A DNA stretch of 64,000 bases from Candidatus Gastranaerophilales bacterium (GCA_944324945.1 CALUYE010000001.1:248001-312000), one strand, 5' to 3'; positions 1 through 9,442 are shown, counted from the first letter of the stretch. Numbers and translations are program-made. The notes: a model not told the origin generated them from the letters alone.

Positions 1-1
1 A

Positions 2-481
2 TGCGAGGCTGTTAGAATAATTAAAACAGCGCTTGAAAACGGCAACAAAATCATATTTTGCGGAAACGGAGGCTCTGCAAGCGATGCTAACCATCTTGCA
101 TGTGAATTCGTTTCAAGATTTAAAAAAGAAAGAAAAGCGCTTCCTTCTATTTCCCTTTGCTCAAATAATTCTATAATAACGGCAATTGCAAACGACTATT
201 CTTTTGATGATGTTTTTAAAAGACAAATTGAAGCACTCGGGCAAAAAGGAGATGTTTTAGTTGCCATTTCTACAAGCGGCAAAAGTAAAAATGTTATAAA
301 AGCTCTATATCAAGCAAAAAATCAAGAGCTTAAAACCATACTTTTAACGGGAGAAAATAAAACAGGTTTAGATATTGATTTAGAAATTAATATATTAAAT
401 AAATCAACGGAACAAATTCAAGAGATGCATATTGCGCTCGGGCATATAATTTGCGAATTATGCGAAAAAGATTTTAATTAA
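2..481 (+). CDS. gmhA: Phosphoheptose isomerase (SIS domain), 5'-truncated by window edge
   Basis: About 159 residues are visible in frame from position 2 to the TAA at 479-481; the start lies upstream of the window. The translation contains the SIS-domain signature FCGNGGSASDANH near its start, followed by AIANDYSFDDVF, LVAISTSGKSKNV and the C-terminal EQIQEMHIALGHIICE, all typical of GmhA/DiaA proteins. GmhA converts sedoheptulose 7-phosphate to D-glycero-D-manno-heptose 7-phosphate, the first step of ADP- or GDP-heptose synthesis for LPS or other surface glycans, in the cytosol. The full family length is about 190 residues, so roughly 30 residues are missing. DiaA is an alternative but is usually seen in a different context. 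Confidence 0.88.
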   Translation, partial: CEAVRIIKTALENGNKIIFCGNGGSASDANHLACEFVSRFKKERKALPSISLCSNNSIITAIANDYSFDDVFKRQIEALGQKGDVLVAISTSGKSKNVIKALYQAKNQELKTILLTGENKTGLDIDLEINILNKSTEQIQEMHIALGHIICELCEKDFN

Positions 482-482
482 A

Positions 483-520
483 AAACTGCCTTGTGTTTTC
501 GCACAAGGCAGTTTAGTTAT
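483..520. terminator. Bidirectional intrinsic terminator between convergent genes
   Basis: AAACTGCCTTGTG (483-495) and CACAAGGCAGTTT (502-514) form a perfect 13-bp stem with a 6-nt loop. A-rich DNA on the left and T-rich DNA on the right let it serve gmhA on the plus strand and the thioredoxin gene on the minus strand. Confidence 0.85.
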
Positions 521-533
521 ATTTTATTATATT

Positions 534-1067
534 CTATTTAACCCCGATTAGTTCAAGAGCTTTATTTTTTACAACTTCTTTTGAATCGTTATTAAAGAAA
601 GTTTCGTTTTGAAGTTGTGTTCTTTGTCCGTTTTTATCCACTACAAAAACGGTAGGGAATGCTTGAATACCGTATTCTTGAACAAATTTAGCATTTTCCG
701 GGGCATCACAGTTAACATAAGCTATTGCAAAATTTGATTTAACTTTTGAATCTTTAGTGATTTTATGGAAAGTCGGAGCAAATTTTTGACAGAAGCCGCA
801 CCAATCAACATAGAAAAATACCAGCATGGGTTTTTTTGTTTCAAGGGCTTTATCAAGAGATTGACCTTTATCATATTTTTGAGAAATAACAACGGGTTTT
901 GCTTCTCCGATTTTTATTCCTTTCATGTTTAAAACCGATAAAGTCAATGATGTGATTGAGAATAATAAAGATAAAATTAAAAGTACAACAATTGTGTTAA
1001 ATTTACAATTTTGTTCTTTTTTTTCTTGATTTTCCGTTTCTTGCGTTTTTGCTGTTTCTTCTGACAT
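534..1067 (-). CDS. Membrane-anchored thioredoxin-like protein
   Basis: This 177-residue protein has a cytoplasmic charged N-terminus, one membrane helix at about residues 24-46 and a thioredoxin fold outside the membrane. The redox motif is WCGFC (Cys90, Cys93), followed by the conserved cis-Pro region FPTVFVVD. It probably reduces or exchanges disulfides in the periplasm or at the outer face of the membrane. A clear ribosome site (AAAGGAG) lies just before the ATG at 1067. It stands 50 nt downstream of the SEC-C gene on the same strand. A second thioredoxin-like gene at 12201 sits with a CcdA electron donor, which could also supply this protein. The exact substrate cannot be told. Confidence 0.85.
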   Translation of the reverse strand: MSEETAKTQETENQEKKEQNCKFNTIVVLLILSLLFSITSLTLSVLNMKGIKIGEAKPVVISQKYDKGQSLDKALETKKPMLVFFYVDWCGFCQKFAPTFHKITKDSKVKSNFAIAYVNCDAPENAKFVQEYGIQAFPTVFVVDKNGQRTQLQNETFFNNDSKEVVKNKALELIGVK

Positions 1068-1117
1068 TTTAAACTCCTTTATTTTTATATTTTTCTTATA
1101 TCATAAATTTTATTTTT

Positions 1118-2386
1118 TTAAAAGTCTTTTTTGGCGCAGCAATTTTTATATTTTAACCCCGAACCGCAAGGGCAAGGGTCATTTCTGCCGATTTTTGGCG
1201 GATTTTTCTCTGTATCAGCGGCTTTGGTTAATTCAAGCATTTTTGAAAATAATTCCGAATTAAATAAAACCGTAACAGGCGAAAACACTCCGCTTTCCAC
1301 AAAACTTGCTTTTGTATTGAATAAAATTTCTTCAAGGGTTTTAAAATTGGTATTCAGCGCTTTATTTATAACTTCAAAAAAGTTTTTATTGTTTTCCTGC
1401 GCATATTTTATAACGCTCGGGGGAATTTTATCGCTTGTTAAAAATTCTTTTATGCAGGACTTAGCCCCTTCAATATCTTGATTTTTAAATATTTCAAAAA
1501 ATGTTTTTAAGAAAGGAATTATATACAATCCTCTTTTTTTATCTATCCAAAGCGCAACATCGTAAATTTCATTGTGGGTTGAAAAGCCGCCGGAGGCATT
1601 TTCAAGAAAATATTTATCATCGCAATTCAGTTCTTTAACGTTAATATATCTATATTTTTCAACATCTTCAATTAAATTATCAAAAGGCTCTTTTTTGCCA
1701 TCCAGTCTGTATTTATTAAAAAATTCAATTAAGTAATCGATTTTTTTATTTGTTGTTGAAATAAATTCGCAATTAAAGCATTCTAAAAATTTATCGTAAA
1801 ATTCCGAAACGCTTTTTTCAAGTTTTTCTTTTTGAATTTCGTTTTTAAAATATGCACTTTTGGGGTTTTGAATTAAGTTTTTTATTCCTTCACTTAATGC
1901 TTTATAAGTATTAAACTCAGAAATTACATCATAAATTTCTAAAATGTATAAAGTATTATCAAGTTCTAAAATTCTTGCTTCTATATAATCATATTTTCCG
2001 ATGGTTTTAAGATGTTCCATTTTAACCATGGGGATGATTGTTAAATCAACATTTGAAGTTAAACATTTAACATCAAATGCGTTTGATAAAATTTTATTAA
2101 CCCTAAAAACCCCGCAAAAAGAATTTTCAAGAGCTTTTATGATTTCATCCTGAGCAGGATTATTTCTTCTATAGTATTCAAGAACCTTCAAACCGTCTTG
2201 CATCTTCATGTCAAGAAGATATTGAATGACTATATTATTAAATTCATTCTGGGAATTAACTTCGATTTTATTAGTTTCAAGATATTGCTCAAAATCTTTG
2301 GCTAATGTTTCATCGCTTGCCAAAAACTCCATTAAAGAATCTATGGTTTTACTTATTATATCTAAACTTTCTATAACACCAGGCAT
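1118..2386 (-). CDS. SEC-C motif protein of unknown function
   Basis: The 422-residue protein ends in a SEC-C zinc-binding motif, [17 protein letters not shown], at about residues 400-417, the metal site also found at the SecA C-terminus. The rest is mostly helical and I do not recognise a catalytic domain. SEC-C proteins often act as accessory factors of translation, secretion or protein quality control, but no specific role can be assigned here. The start codon follows the tlyA stop immediately (2386/2387), so it is the last tightly coupled gene of the leftward run. Confidence 0.7.
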   Translation of the reverse strand: MPGVIESLDIISKTIDSLMEFLASDETLAKDFEQYLETNKIEVNSQNEFNNIVIQYLLDMKMQDGLKVLEYYRRNNPAQDEIIKALENSFCGVFRVNKILSNAFDVKCLTSNVDLTIIPMVKMEHLKTIGKYDYIEARILELDNTLYILEIYDVISEFNTYKALSEGIKNLIQNPKSAYFKNEIQKEKLEKSVSEFYDKFLECFNCEFISTTNKKIDYLIEFFNKYRLDGKKEPFDNLIEDVEKYRYINVKELNCDDKYFLENASGGFSTHNEIYDVALWIDKKRGLYIIPFLKTFFEIFKNQDIEGAKSCIKEFLTSDKIPPSVIKYAQENNKNFFEVINKALNTNFKTLEEILFNTKASFVESGVFSPVTVLFNSELFSKMLELTKAADTEKNPPKIGRNDPCPCGSGLKYKNCCAKKDF

Positions 2387-3181
2387 CTAATTCTCCCTTT
2401 TTAAATAAATTAAATATTCGATATTTTTGCTTTTCGCGCCTTGAATCGGACTTTTTATTAATCCTTTTACTTCAAAACCGGAATTTATACAAAATTGTTT
2501 TATATTTTCTATTATTTCTTCTCTTACTTTTTCGTCTTTTACAACGCCGCCTTTATCGATATCTTTTCTGTCCGCTTCAAACTGCGGTTTTATTAAAAGC
2601 ACACAGGAGGCATTTTTTGAAATTAATTTTTTACAGTTATTTAAAACTTTTTTAATTGAGATAAAAGATAAATCCATGCTCATAAACGAAGGTAATTTAT
2701 CATCTTCAAGAAAATCGCATCCGTAAACATCAAAAAAAGAACAGTTTTTGACATTTATTTTTTCAATTGATTTTATTCTTTCATCCTGTTTTAATTTCCA
2801 TGCAAGCTGATTGTAACCGCAATCAAGAGCATAAACAAATTTTGCTCCGTATTGAAGCATACAATCGCAAAAACCGCCCGTTGAAGCACCCATATCAATA
2901 CATATTTTGTCTTTTAAATCAATATTAAATTCCTTAATGGCGCCTTCAAGCTTCAAACCGCCTCTTGAAACAAAAGGAATAGAGTTAATTTCAATTATTG
3001 CAGGGTTTTCTTCGTTAAATAAAAAATCTTCATCAAATAATGTCCCTGCTTTTGTGATTATTTCATTGTTTATTTTGACATTCTGCGCAATAATATTCGC
3101 ACTTGCCGCACTTTTTGTTTCAAAAAAGCCATGCTCAAACAAAATTAAATCAAGTCTTTTTTTATTTGCGCTTTTTGTCAT
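2387..3181 (-). CDS. tlyA: TlyA-family rRNA 2'-O-methyltransferase
   Basis: The 264-residue protein has an N-terminal S4 RNA-binding domain (about residues 7-65), the family hallmark VSRGGLKLEGAI (71-82) and an FtsJ-type SAM-binding domain opening with DMGASTGGFCDCML (96-109). MSMDLSFISI and LIKPQFEA are further TlyA signatures. TlyA enzymes methylate the 2'-hydroxyl of ribose at defined 16S/23S rRNA cytidines and are also listed as haemolysin-like proteins. Length is normal. It lies one base from the 85-aa gene upstream and abuts the SEC-C gene downstream, so all three are probably co-transcribed. Confidence 0.9.
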   Translation of the reverse strand: MTKSANKKRLDLILFEHGFFETKSAASANIIAQNVKINNEIITKAGTLFDEDFLFNEENPAIIEINSIPFVSRGGLKLEGAIKEFNIDLKDKICIDMGASTGGFCDCMLQYGAKFVYALDCGYNQLAWKLKQDERIKSIEKINVKNCSFFDVYGCDFLEDDKLPSFMSMDLSFISIKKVLNNCKKLISKNASCVLLIKPQFEADRKDIDKGGVVKDEKVREEIIENIKQFCINSGFEVKGLIKSPIQGAKSKNIEYLIYLKREN

Positions 3182-3182
3182 T

Positions 3183-3440
3183 TTACTTCTCTTGAGTCAG
3201 GTATCTTTCTTCCTGAAGTGCAACAGATACAATTCTATCAGACAGAAGAGCCGCTTTTTTAATAGGCCCTATGGGTTCAAATTCAACCATTTTTATTTCG
3301 TTTGAATTTATTAAAGCCTTTAGGTCTTCATAAACCTTTTGAGCGTTATCAAAATAAAAAACCAAAGGACTTGCCATATCTTTACAAAACACTAAAAGAG
3401 CCGTTCTTACTTGTATTTTACCTTGAACTTGTTGCTGCAT
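3183..3440 (-). CDS. Conserved-looking 85-aa protein of unknown function
   Basis: An 85-residue soluble protein without signal peptide or membrane segment. It looks like a small alpha/beta fold: a strand-like RTALLVFCKD, a helix with DNAQKVYEDLKALI, a strand EIKMVEFEPIG and a C-terminal helix. I do not recognise the family. Tight packing between tatD (12 nt upstream) and tlyA (1 nt downstream), plus a plausible ribosome site (GAGGGGAATTAGT before the ATG), argue that it is a real gene of the same operon. Confidence 0.65.
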   Translation of the reverse strand: MQQQVQGKIQVRTALLVFCKDMASPLVFYFDNAQKVYEDLKALINSNEIKMVEFEPIGPIKKAALLSDRIVSVALQEERYLTQEK

Positions 3441-3452
3441 ACTAATTCCCCT

Positions 3453-4205
3453 CTATGATAAATTAAAAAATTCTCTTGCATTTTTAGATGTTTCCATACA
3501 TACACTATCATAAGGTATATTTTTCAATTTGGCAATTTCTTTAGCAACAAAACCTATGTATTTCGGTGAATTTTCCTGGCCTCTGAACGGATGCGGCGTT
3601 AAATAAGGAGAGTCTGTTTCAAGCATTAAATCTTTTAAGTCGATTTCTGATGCTACTTTTTTAGGTTCAATCGCATTCTTAAAAGTTACCACCCCGCCAA
3701 GCGCTATTTTATAGCCTAATTTTGTACATTCTTTCATAAATTCAACGCTTCCTGAAAAACAGTGGAGCAAAACTTTTTCAACTTTTGCCGATTTTAAAAT
3801 TTCAAGAGTATCATAATGAGCTTCTCTATCGTGGATTACAACAGGAAGATTAAGCATTTTAGCTATTTCCAACTGTGTTATAAAACATCTTTTCTGTTTG
3901 TCTTTATTTTCTTTTGTATAGTGATAATCAAGCCCGATTTCACCAATCCCTACCACTTTTTTATTTTTTGCAAATTCGATTATTTTTTTTGCAATATCGT
4001 CATTAAATTCATCCGCATATTCAGGATGCACACCCATAAGAGCGTACATTTTTTCATGGGTTTCGCAGAGATTTATTATTTTTTCAAAATCTCTATGGTC
4101 TGCGGCAGGAATTATTATTTCTTCAATTCCTGCCATTCTTGCTTCCCTAATTCCCGACTCGGGGTCTTCAAGCATATCTATATGAGCGTGTGTATCTATT
4201 AACAT
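3453..4205 (-). CDS. tatD: TatD-family metal-dependent deoxyribonuclease
   Basis: The 250-residue protein has the full TatD/YcfH metal ligand set: DTHAHID near the N-terminus (His6, His8), GEIGLDYHY, VIHDREA, LHCFSGS and LETDSPYL near the C-terminus. These proteins are TIM-barrel hydrolases that act on DNA ends (3'-5' exonuclease) or on D-aminoacyl-tRNA in related families. Length is typical. It is followed closely by the 85-aa gene and lies 38 nt downstream of the small ORF at 4243-4398. Confidence 0.9.
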   Translation of the reverse strand: MLIDTHAHIDMLEDPESGIREARMAGIEEIIIPAADHRDFEKIINLCETHEKMYALMGVHPEYADEFNDDIAKKIIEFAKNKKVVGIGEIGLDYHYTKENKDKQKRCFITQLEIAKMLNLPVVIHDREAHYDTLEILKSAKVEKVLLHCFSGSVEFMKECTKLGYKIALGGVVTFKNAIEPKKVASEIDLKDLMLETDSPYLTPHPFRGQENSPKYIGFVAKEIAKLKNIPYDSVCMETSKNAREFFNLS

Positions 4206-4242
4206 AATTTTATTTTATCGTAAAGAATAAAAATAAAAAATG

Positions 4243-4398
4243 TTATTTATCTTTTTTATTTTCTACCCAGATATATGTTTGTTCGTGTATTGATTTAAAG
4301 GGATTATAAGAGTTTTTATTATCAAGAAAAGGATTTGTTGCTTTTTTATCGTAGTGATTCATTTTATATAGAAGTGTTTTCATATATTTTAAAAACAT
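4243..4398 (-). CDS. Small 51-aa protein with a strong ribosome site
   Basis: A short frame of 51 codons from ATG at 4398 to TAA at 4243, preceded by a perfect GGAGG (4406-4410) at 7 nt spacing. The product begins MFLKYMKTLLYKMNHYDKK and continues as a polar, basic peptide with Tyr, Asn and Lys; it has no membrane segment. It lies in the same direction as ctpA upstream and tatD downstream and fills most of an otherwise empty 300-nt gap. I recognise no family. The support is the ribosome site, the position and the uninterrupted frame; codon statistics over 51 codons are weak evidence. Confidence 0.55.
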   Translation of the reverse strand: MFLKYMKTLLYKMNHYDKKATNPFLDNKNSYNPFKSIHEQTYIWVENKKDK

Positions 4399-4504
4399 GA
4401 CTATACCTCCTTTTTAATTGAGGGGTATTTTTATTATCGCAATTTTTGATTTTTTTAAATTGTCCGATTGGATAAAGTTAGGGTTGATAATTCAGATAAT
4501 ACTT

Positions 4505-5767
4505 TTAGTTTTCTTTTTTTGAGATAATTTTTTCAAGTAAATTGACGGCATAAACAAGCTGGGTATCTATATTATTTATAAAATCACCATGTTCAATGTT
4601 AACACTATAATCGGGTTTAATTCCTTTTTTATTTATATCTTTACCTGATGGCGTTAAATAATGAGCAATTGTAAGGTTCATGCCTGTTCCGTTCGGAAGG
4701 GAAAAGACTTTTTGCACAAGCCCTTTTCCGTATGTATCTGTTCCTACAACAACTGCCCTTTTATTTTCTTTAAGTGCGCAGGTTAAAATTTCTGATGCTG
4801 AAGCTGTTCTGTTATCAACAAGAATAACAAGAGGTTTTGTATAGATACAGTCTTTATCCTGTGCTTTATAAACGTTTTTTCTTCCCTGGCGTGCTAAAAC
4901 GCTTACAATTACTCCTTTTTTCATAAAAAGATTGGATATAACAATTGCATTTTGAAATAAACCTCCCGAATTTCCCCTTAAATCAAGAATAAGTCCTTTG
5001 GAATCCTTGTATTTATTAAGTGCAACAATGAATTCTTTTGATGTTTCAAGACCTATAAAACTTAGAATTCTTATATATGCGATATCATCGTTTATTTTTT
5101 CCGATTCAATCGTTTTAACTTTGATTTCTTCTCTTTTAACTGTTTTATTTAGTTTTTTATTTCCTCTTAAAATTTCAAGATTGATATTTACGTTAATATC
5201 TCCTCTTATCAATTGAGCAATTCTATAAATTGACTGTCCGCTTATATCTTTATTGTTTACCTTTAGAATAATATCCCCGCTTTGAATACCGCAGCGGGCT
5301 GCGGGCGCATTTTCAAGAACATTTATTACATAGATTTTTCCTGAAATCGAAGCAATATTTACTCCGATTCCATACAGTTTTGAATTAATAGCGCTGTTTT
5401 GTTCGCTGAATTCTCTTTGAGACATAAACTTTGAATAAGAATCATCCAAAGAAGCAATCATGGAATTAATTGCAACATAAGCATCTTCTTGCGTTTTGAT
5501 TTTATTTATATATCTTTTTTTCCATCTCGTCCAGTTTTGTTTGTTTAAATTATTGGAATAATAATTCGCTTTTATAATATGCCAGCTTTCCAAAAACAAT
5601 TCCTTGGGGCTTACTTGTTTTTCATTTGTTATATTATTCTGCGAAATATCGTTAATTCTATTTATCTGGTTTATTTTAAAATTGTTATGAACCAGCAATG
5701 ATAAAACAACCATGCTGATAAAAAGAGCGATATATTGCTTGTGTTTTTTATTTAGGGCAATTTTCAT
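4505..5767 (-). CDS. ctpA: C-terminal processing protease (S41 family)
   Basis: The 420-residue protein has an N-terminal membrane anchor (about residues 11-27), a CtpA-type N-terminal helical region, a PDZ domain (about residues 130-215, with SGDIILKVN) and an S41 catalytic domain. The Ser-Lys dyad is Ser325 in RTASASEIL and Lys348 in TYGKGL. Such proteases cut substrates at the C-terminus in the periplasm; in cyanobacteria CtpA matures photosystem II protein D1, but here the substrate must be something else. It lies 2 nt downstream of an OmpR-type regulator gene, so the two are co-transcribed. Confidence 0.92.
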   Translation of the reverse strand: MKIALNKKHKQYIALFISMVVLSLLVHNNFKINQINRINDISQNNITNEKQVSPKELFLESWHIIKANYYSNNLNKQNWTRWKKRYINKIKTQEDAYVAINSMIASLDDSYSKFMSQREFSEQNSAINSKLYGIGVNIASISGKIYVINVLENAPAARCGIQSGDIILKVNNKDISGQSIYRIAQLIRGDINVNINLEILRGNKKLNKTVKREEIKVKTIESEKINDDIAYIRILSFIGLETSKEFIVALNKYKDSKGLILDLRGNSGGLFQNAIVISNLFMKKGVIVSVLARQGRKNVYKAQDKDCIYTKPLVILVDNRTASASEILTCALKENKRAVVVGTDTYGKGLVQKVFSLPNGTGMNLTIAHYLTPSGKDINKKGIKPDYSVNIEHGDFINNIDTQLVYAVNLLEKIISKKEN

Positions 5768-5769
5768 GA

Positions 5770-6483
5770 TTATTTTTCGCTGCCGTTTGCTAAAAGCCTG
5801 TATCCGCCACCATAGATGGTTTTAATATATTTATTTTTGCTTGTTGAAATTTTATCTATTTTAGCTCTCAAATGAGTTATATGAACTCTTATTGTGTCTA
5901 TATCGTTATCATCATCATATCCCCAGACTTCTTTTAAAAGCTGCTTGGATGAGACCATAGAACCTTCATGCTGCATTAAAACGTTTAAAATATCAAATTC
6001 AATCGGTGTTAATTGAGTTGTTTTATCGTTAATTTGAACGCTGTAACTTTCGGGAATCAGCGTTATATCGCCTTTTGAAAGTATTTCTTTTACCCGAAGG
6101 GACGGAATTTCCTGCCCTGTTCTGTTTAAAAGGGCAAGAACTCTTGCTTTTAACTCTTCGATTTCAAAAGGTTTAACCATATAATCGTCAACGCCCGAAT
6201 GAAAACCTTCAAGTTTATTGTTTAATTCGCCAAGAGCAGTGAGCATAATAATCGGAGTGGAAGAAATTCCTTTTGTCTGTCTTATTTTTTGAGCAATATC
6301 ATACCCGCTCACCTTACCCATCATAACATCAAGTATAACTAAAGAAGGCATCTCCTGTTTTACAAGAGCAAATCCGCGCACGGGATCTGTTGAATAAATA
6401 CAGTTATAGCCCAGTAATTCAAGATTTATTTTTATGAGTTCGCAAATTGCGCTATCGTCATCTATTATTAATATCTTATTCAT
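5770..6483 (-). CDS. OmpR-family response regulator
   Basis: The 237-residue protein has a receiver domain (acidic pocket Asp8-Asp10, phosphoacceptor Asp52 in VILDVMMG, Lys in VKPFE) and a C-terminal winged-helix DNA-binding domain ending in IKTIYGGGYRL. This is the PhoB/RpaB-like architecture common in Cyanobacteria and relatives. No cognate kinase is adjacent; the next gene is ctpA. Two TTAATAA direct repeats lie upstream of the start and may be an autoregulatory site. The specific signal is unknown. Confidence 0.9.
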   Translation of the reverse strand: MNKILIIDDDSAICELIKINLELLGYNCIYSTDPVRGFALVKQEMPSLVILDVMMGKVSGYDIAQKIRQTKGISSTPIIMLTALGELNNKLEGFHSGVDDYMVKPFEIEELKARVLALLNRTGQEIPSLRVKEILSKGDITLIPESYSVQINDKTTQLTPIEFDILNVLMQHEGSMVSSKQLLKEVWGYDDDNDIDTIRVHITHLRAKIDKISTSKNKYIKTIYGGGYRLLANGSEK

Positions 6484-6551
6484 ATCTTCATATTATATCC
6501 AAAATTATTTTCAAAAATTAAAAGATTAAAAAATATTAATTTAAATTTTAA

Positions 6552-6572
6552 CTTTAATAAATCTTAATAAAA
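6552..6572. promoter_or_regulatory. Possible OmpR-type direct-repeat site
   Basis: TTAATAA occurs at 6554-6560 and again at 6564-6570, an exact 10-bp period, inside the 182-nt gap between the response-regulator gene and fliF. OmpR/PhoB-family proteins bind direct repeats of about 10-11 bp. The region is very AT-rich, so chance is a real alternative. Confidence 0.25.
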
Positions 6573-6665
6573 TTGAAATTAATATCAAGTAATATATTAT
6601 ATTATTGGGGGCAGGTGTGTCTCTGATGGATAAAATTAAAAATCGAACGGATATAAATTTAATAT

Positions 6666-8402
6666 ATGAATGAACACTTTAAATTAATTATTGAAGATAT
6701 AAAAAAGCTTTGGGAAAAGCTTGATATAAATCAAAAGTTTTCAATAGCAGCGCTTTTATTGGCGATGTTTGTTGTGGGTGTATTTTTTATTTTCAAAGCA
6801 ACAGAACCGAACTGGGCTGTTTTATACTCGGATTTATCAAAGGATGATGTGGCTGCAATAACCGAAAGTCTTAAAAAAAGCGGATATGCTTATAAATTAT
6901 CCGATGATAAAACAACGATTCTAGTTAGAAACCAGGACAAAGAAGATTTAAAAATGTTCGTTGCGGAAAACGACTTAATTAAAGATACTTCGGGCGGCTT
7001 TGAACTGTTGGATGATTTACAATTGGGTTCTACCGATTTTAAAAATAAACTTACAAAACAAAGGATTTTTCAAGGGGAATTAACCCGCTCTATTGAAAAA
7101 ATAAGAGGTGTATCAAAAGCAAGAGTTCAATTAGCGGAACCTGAGCGCTCAATTTTTTCCGATCAGGATGAAGTTCCATCGGCAAGTGTTGTTTTGATTT
7201 TGGAACCGGGAGTAAAATTAAAACCCTCACAAATTCTTGCAATTAAAAACCTTGTAGCATATTCCGTTCCGAGATTAACAAACGATAAAGTGTTTATAAC
7301 GGATCAGTTCGGGAATGTTTTATCGGAAGATGTGTCTAAAAATTCTTCTGATATGCAATCTTACAGAACAAATTTTGAAAAAGAAGCCGCAAAAAAAATT
7401 CAAGACACCCTTGAAACCATCATGGGTAAAGATAACGTTTCCGTTCAAGTATCAACGGTTATGGATTTCAACCAAACAAGATCGACAATAGAAAGCTATA
7501 TACCTAATAAAGATTCAAACTCGGGCGTTGTGCTTTCAAGCCAGGGCGAAAAAGAAGTTTATTCTAACCCTCAGCAATTGCCAAGCAATCAAAAAGAAAG
7601 TGAACAAAATCAAAACAACGCTCAAAATCAAACCCAACAAGTTCAAACTCCTCAAGCACTGGATGAACAGGCTCAAGCGCAATTGGCGCAGGATGCTAAC
7701 GTTGCCGAGGCACCTTTAAATGAAACTCCGAATAAAACGGTTAATTTTAATGCAAACGCTACGGGTAATAATTCTGATGACGTTAGAAAATTAAGTTATG
7801 AAAAAGAAAAACAAGCAACAACCTATGCCGTTACAAAAGAAATAAAACAAGTGGTTTATGCGCCCGGTTCCGTTACAAGAATGAGTGTGGCGGTTGCCGT
7901 TAATAAAATTTTGACGGATGCTGAAAAAGAAGAAATAAAAAGTCTTGTAATTGCAGCAGCAGGCATGGATTTAGCGCGCGGGGACGTTGTAAACGTTTCA
8001 AGCTTAAAATTCACAGGCATTGATAACAGCGAAGAAATTAAAGAAGACAAAATGCGCCAGAGAGAATTTACCATGGAGGTTTTAACATTTATATTTAAAA
8101 ATGTTTCGCCAGTGTTAATTGTTCTTTTAATAAGCTTGCTTGCATTCCATAACTTTGGAAGTATATTCAGACCCGTAAAACAAAAAGAAGAAGAAATCCT
8201 GCCTGAGGAAGAAGAAGTTCCGCTTCCGACATTTGACCCTTATCTTGTATTACAGCAAAATAAAACAGATACTGATGACTTTTTTAAACAGGATATTCAA
8301 TATGCATCCGCTCTTGATAAAAAGAAAAGTGATATAATAAATACAATTCTTGGGGATCCTGAAGAAGCAGCCAGAATACTAACCTCGTATATCAAAGAAT
8401 AG
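6666..8402 (+). CDS. fliF: Flagellar MS-ring protein FliF
   Basis: The 578-residue protein has a first membrane helix at about residues 23-43, YscJ/FliF ring-building domains (NWAVLYSDLSKDDVAAI; SIEKIRGVSKARVQLAEPE), a Gln/Asn-rich variable linker (about 300-360), a second membrane helix at about 475-495 and a C-terminal FliG-binding tail ending ILGDPEEAARILTSYIKE. FliF forms the MS ring in the inner membrane on which the flagellum is assembled. It opens a fliF-fliG-fliH-fliI operon. The ATG at 6666 has no clear ribosome site; a 15-codon frame (6626-6673) overlaps it and could couple translation. Confidence 0.95.
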   Translation: MNEHFKLIIEDIKKLWEKLDINQKFSIAALLLAMFVVGVFFIFKATEPNWAVLYSDLSKDDVAAITESLKKSGYAYKLSDDKTTILVRNQDKEDLKMFVAENDLIKDTSGGFELLDDLQLGSTDFKNKLTKQRIFQGELTRSIEKIRGVSKARVQLAEPERSIFSDQDEVPSASVVLILEPGVKLKPSQILAIKNLVAYSVPRLTNDKVFITDQFGNVLSEDVSKNSSDMQSYRTNFEKEAAKKIQDTLETIMGKDNVSVQVSTVMDFNQTRSTIESYIPNKDSNSGVVLSSQGEKEVYSNPQQLPSNQKESEQNQNNAQNQTQQVQTPQALDEQAQAQLAQDANVAEAPLNETPNKTVNFNANATGNNSDDVRKLSYEKEKQATTYAVTKEIKQVVYAPGSVTRMSVAVAVNKILTDAEKEEIKSLVIAAAGMDLARGDVVNVSSLKFTGIDNSEEIKEDKMRQREFTMEVLTFIFKNVSPVLIVLLISLLAFHNFGSIFRPVKQKEEEILPEEEEVPLPTFDPYLVLQQNKTDTDDFFKQDIQYASALDKKKSDIINTILGDPEEAARILTSYIKE

Positions 8403-8419
8403 AAAGACAAATTAACATA

Positions 8420-9442
8420 ATGCCAAATATTCGTTTAGAACAAATGACACCTACACAGAAAGTTGCAGCGCTTTTAATTACGCTGGGGCCGAGTGCGGCT
8501 TCAGAGGTTATGAAACATATTGAAGACGAATCAACGCTTGAACAGATTACAATTGAAATTGCAGGTTTGAGTAAATTACCGCAGGATGTGATTGAAGCAA
8601 TTGTTGAAGAATTTCATGCGGTTTTTCAAGCATCATCACTGCTTGCCGCAGGCGGTATGAATTATGCAAAAGAATTATTGGAAAAAGCATACGGATCATC
8701 CGAAGCAAACGAAATTTTAAATAAGCTCGTAACAATATTAAACTCTAATCCGTTTCAGTTTTTTAACGAAGCAGATCCTGTACAGCTTGCAACTTCTTTT
8801 CAAAACGAAAATCCGCAGTTAATTGCGCTGATTCTTGCTTATTTAAAACCCGAACAATCGGCAAAAGTATTAAATTGCCTTGCTCCGAATGTTCAATATA
8901 AAGTAGCGCTTAAAATAGCGCAGATGGAAACCGCTAACCCCGAAATCATATCCGAAGTTGAAAAAATTGTAGAATCAAGATTTTCAAATATTGTTGCTTC
9001 CGATTTTTCAAAAGCGGGAGGAACAAAAACTCTTGCAGATATCTTAAACAGCACCGACAGATCAACCGAAAAAAATGTTATAGATACCATGGAAATCGAA
9101 AAACCGGATTTAGCAGAAGATGTAAGAAGTTTGATGTTTGTATTTGAAGATATTGTACAGCTTGACGATTCTTCCATTCAAAGGGTCTTAAGAGAAATAG
9201 ATACAAAAGAACTTGCGCTTTCCATGAAAGGTGCTAAAGAAGAAGTAAAGCAAAAAATTCTGAAAAATATGTCAGAGCGTGCTCAGGCTGTAATTTTAGA
9301 AGATATGGAATACATGGGGCCTGTTAGAACAAAAGAAGTTCAAAGAGCTCAATCTAAAGTAGTCGGAGTTATAAAAGCGCTTGAAGCGGTAGGTGAAGTT
9401 ACAATTTATCGTAATGAATTAGAGGATGAGTTAATTGAATAA
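8420..9442 (+). CDS. fliG: Flagellar motor switch protein FliG
   Basis: A 340-residue protein of normal length with the three armadillo-like FliG domains. The N-terminal domain (TPTQKVAALLITLGPSAA) binds FliF, the middle domain carries NENPQLIALIL (the EHPQ-motif region), and the C-terminal domain holds the charged torque helix LDDSSIQRVLREIDTKELA. FliG couples proton or sodium flow through the stator to rotor torque and switches direction with FliM. It begins 17 nt after fliF and overlaps fliH. Confidence 0.95.
   Translation: MPNIRLEQMTPTQKVAALLITLGPSAASEVMKHIEDESTLEQITIEIAGLSKLPQDVIEAIVEEFHAVFQASSLLAAGGMNYAKELLEKAYGSSEANEILNKLVTILNSNPFQFFNEADPVQLATSFQNENPQLIALILAYLKPEQSAKVLNCLAPNVQYKVALKIAQMETANPEIISEVEKIVESRFSNIVASDFSKAGGTKTLADILNSTDRSTEKNVIDTMEIEKPDLAEDVRSLMFVFEDIVQLDDSSIQRVLREIDTKELALSMKGAKEEVKQKILKNMSERAQAVILEDMEYMGPVRTKEVQRAQSKVVGVIKALEAVGEVTIYRNELEDELIE

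Noticed and set aside
1131-1481. 116-codon plus-strand frame inside the SEC-C gene
   Set aside because: Antisense shadow of a gene with a clear metal-binding motif; no ribosome site.
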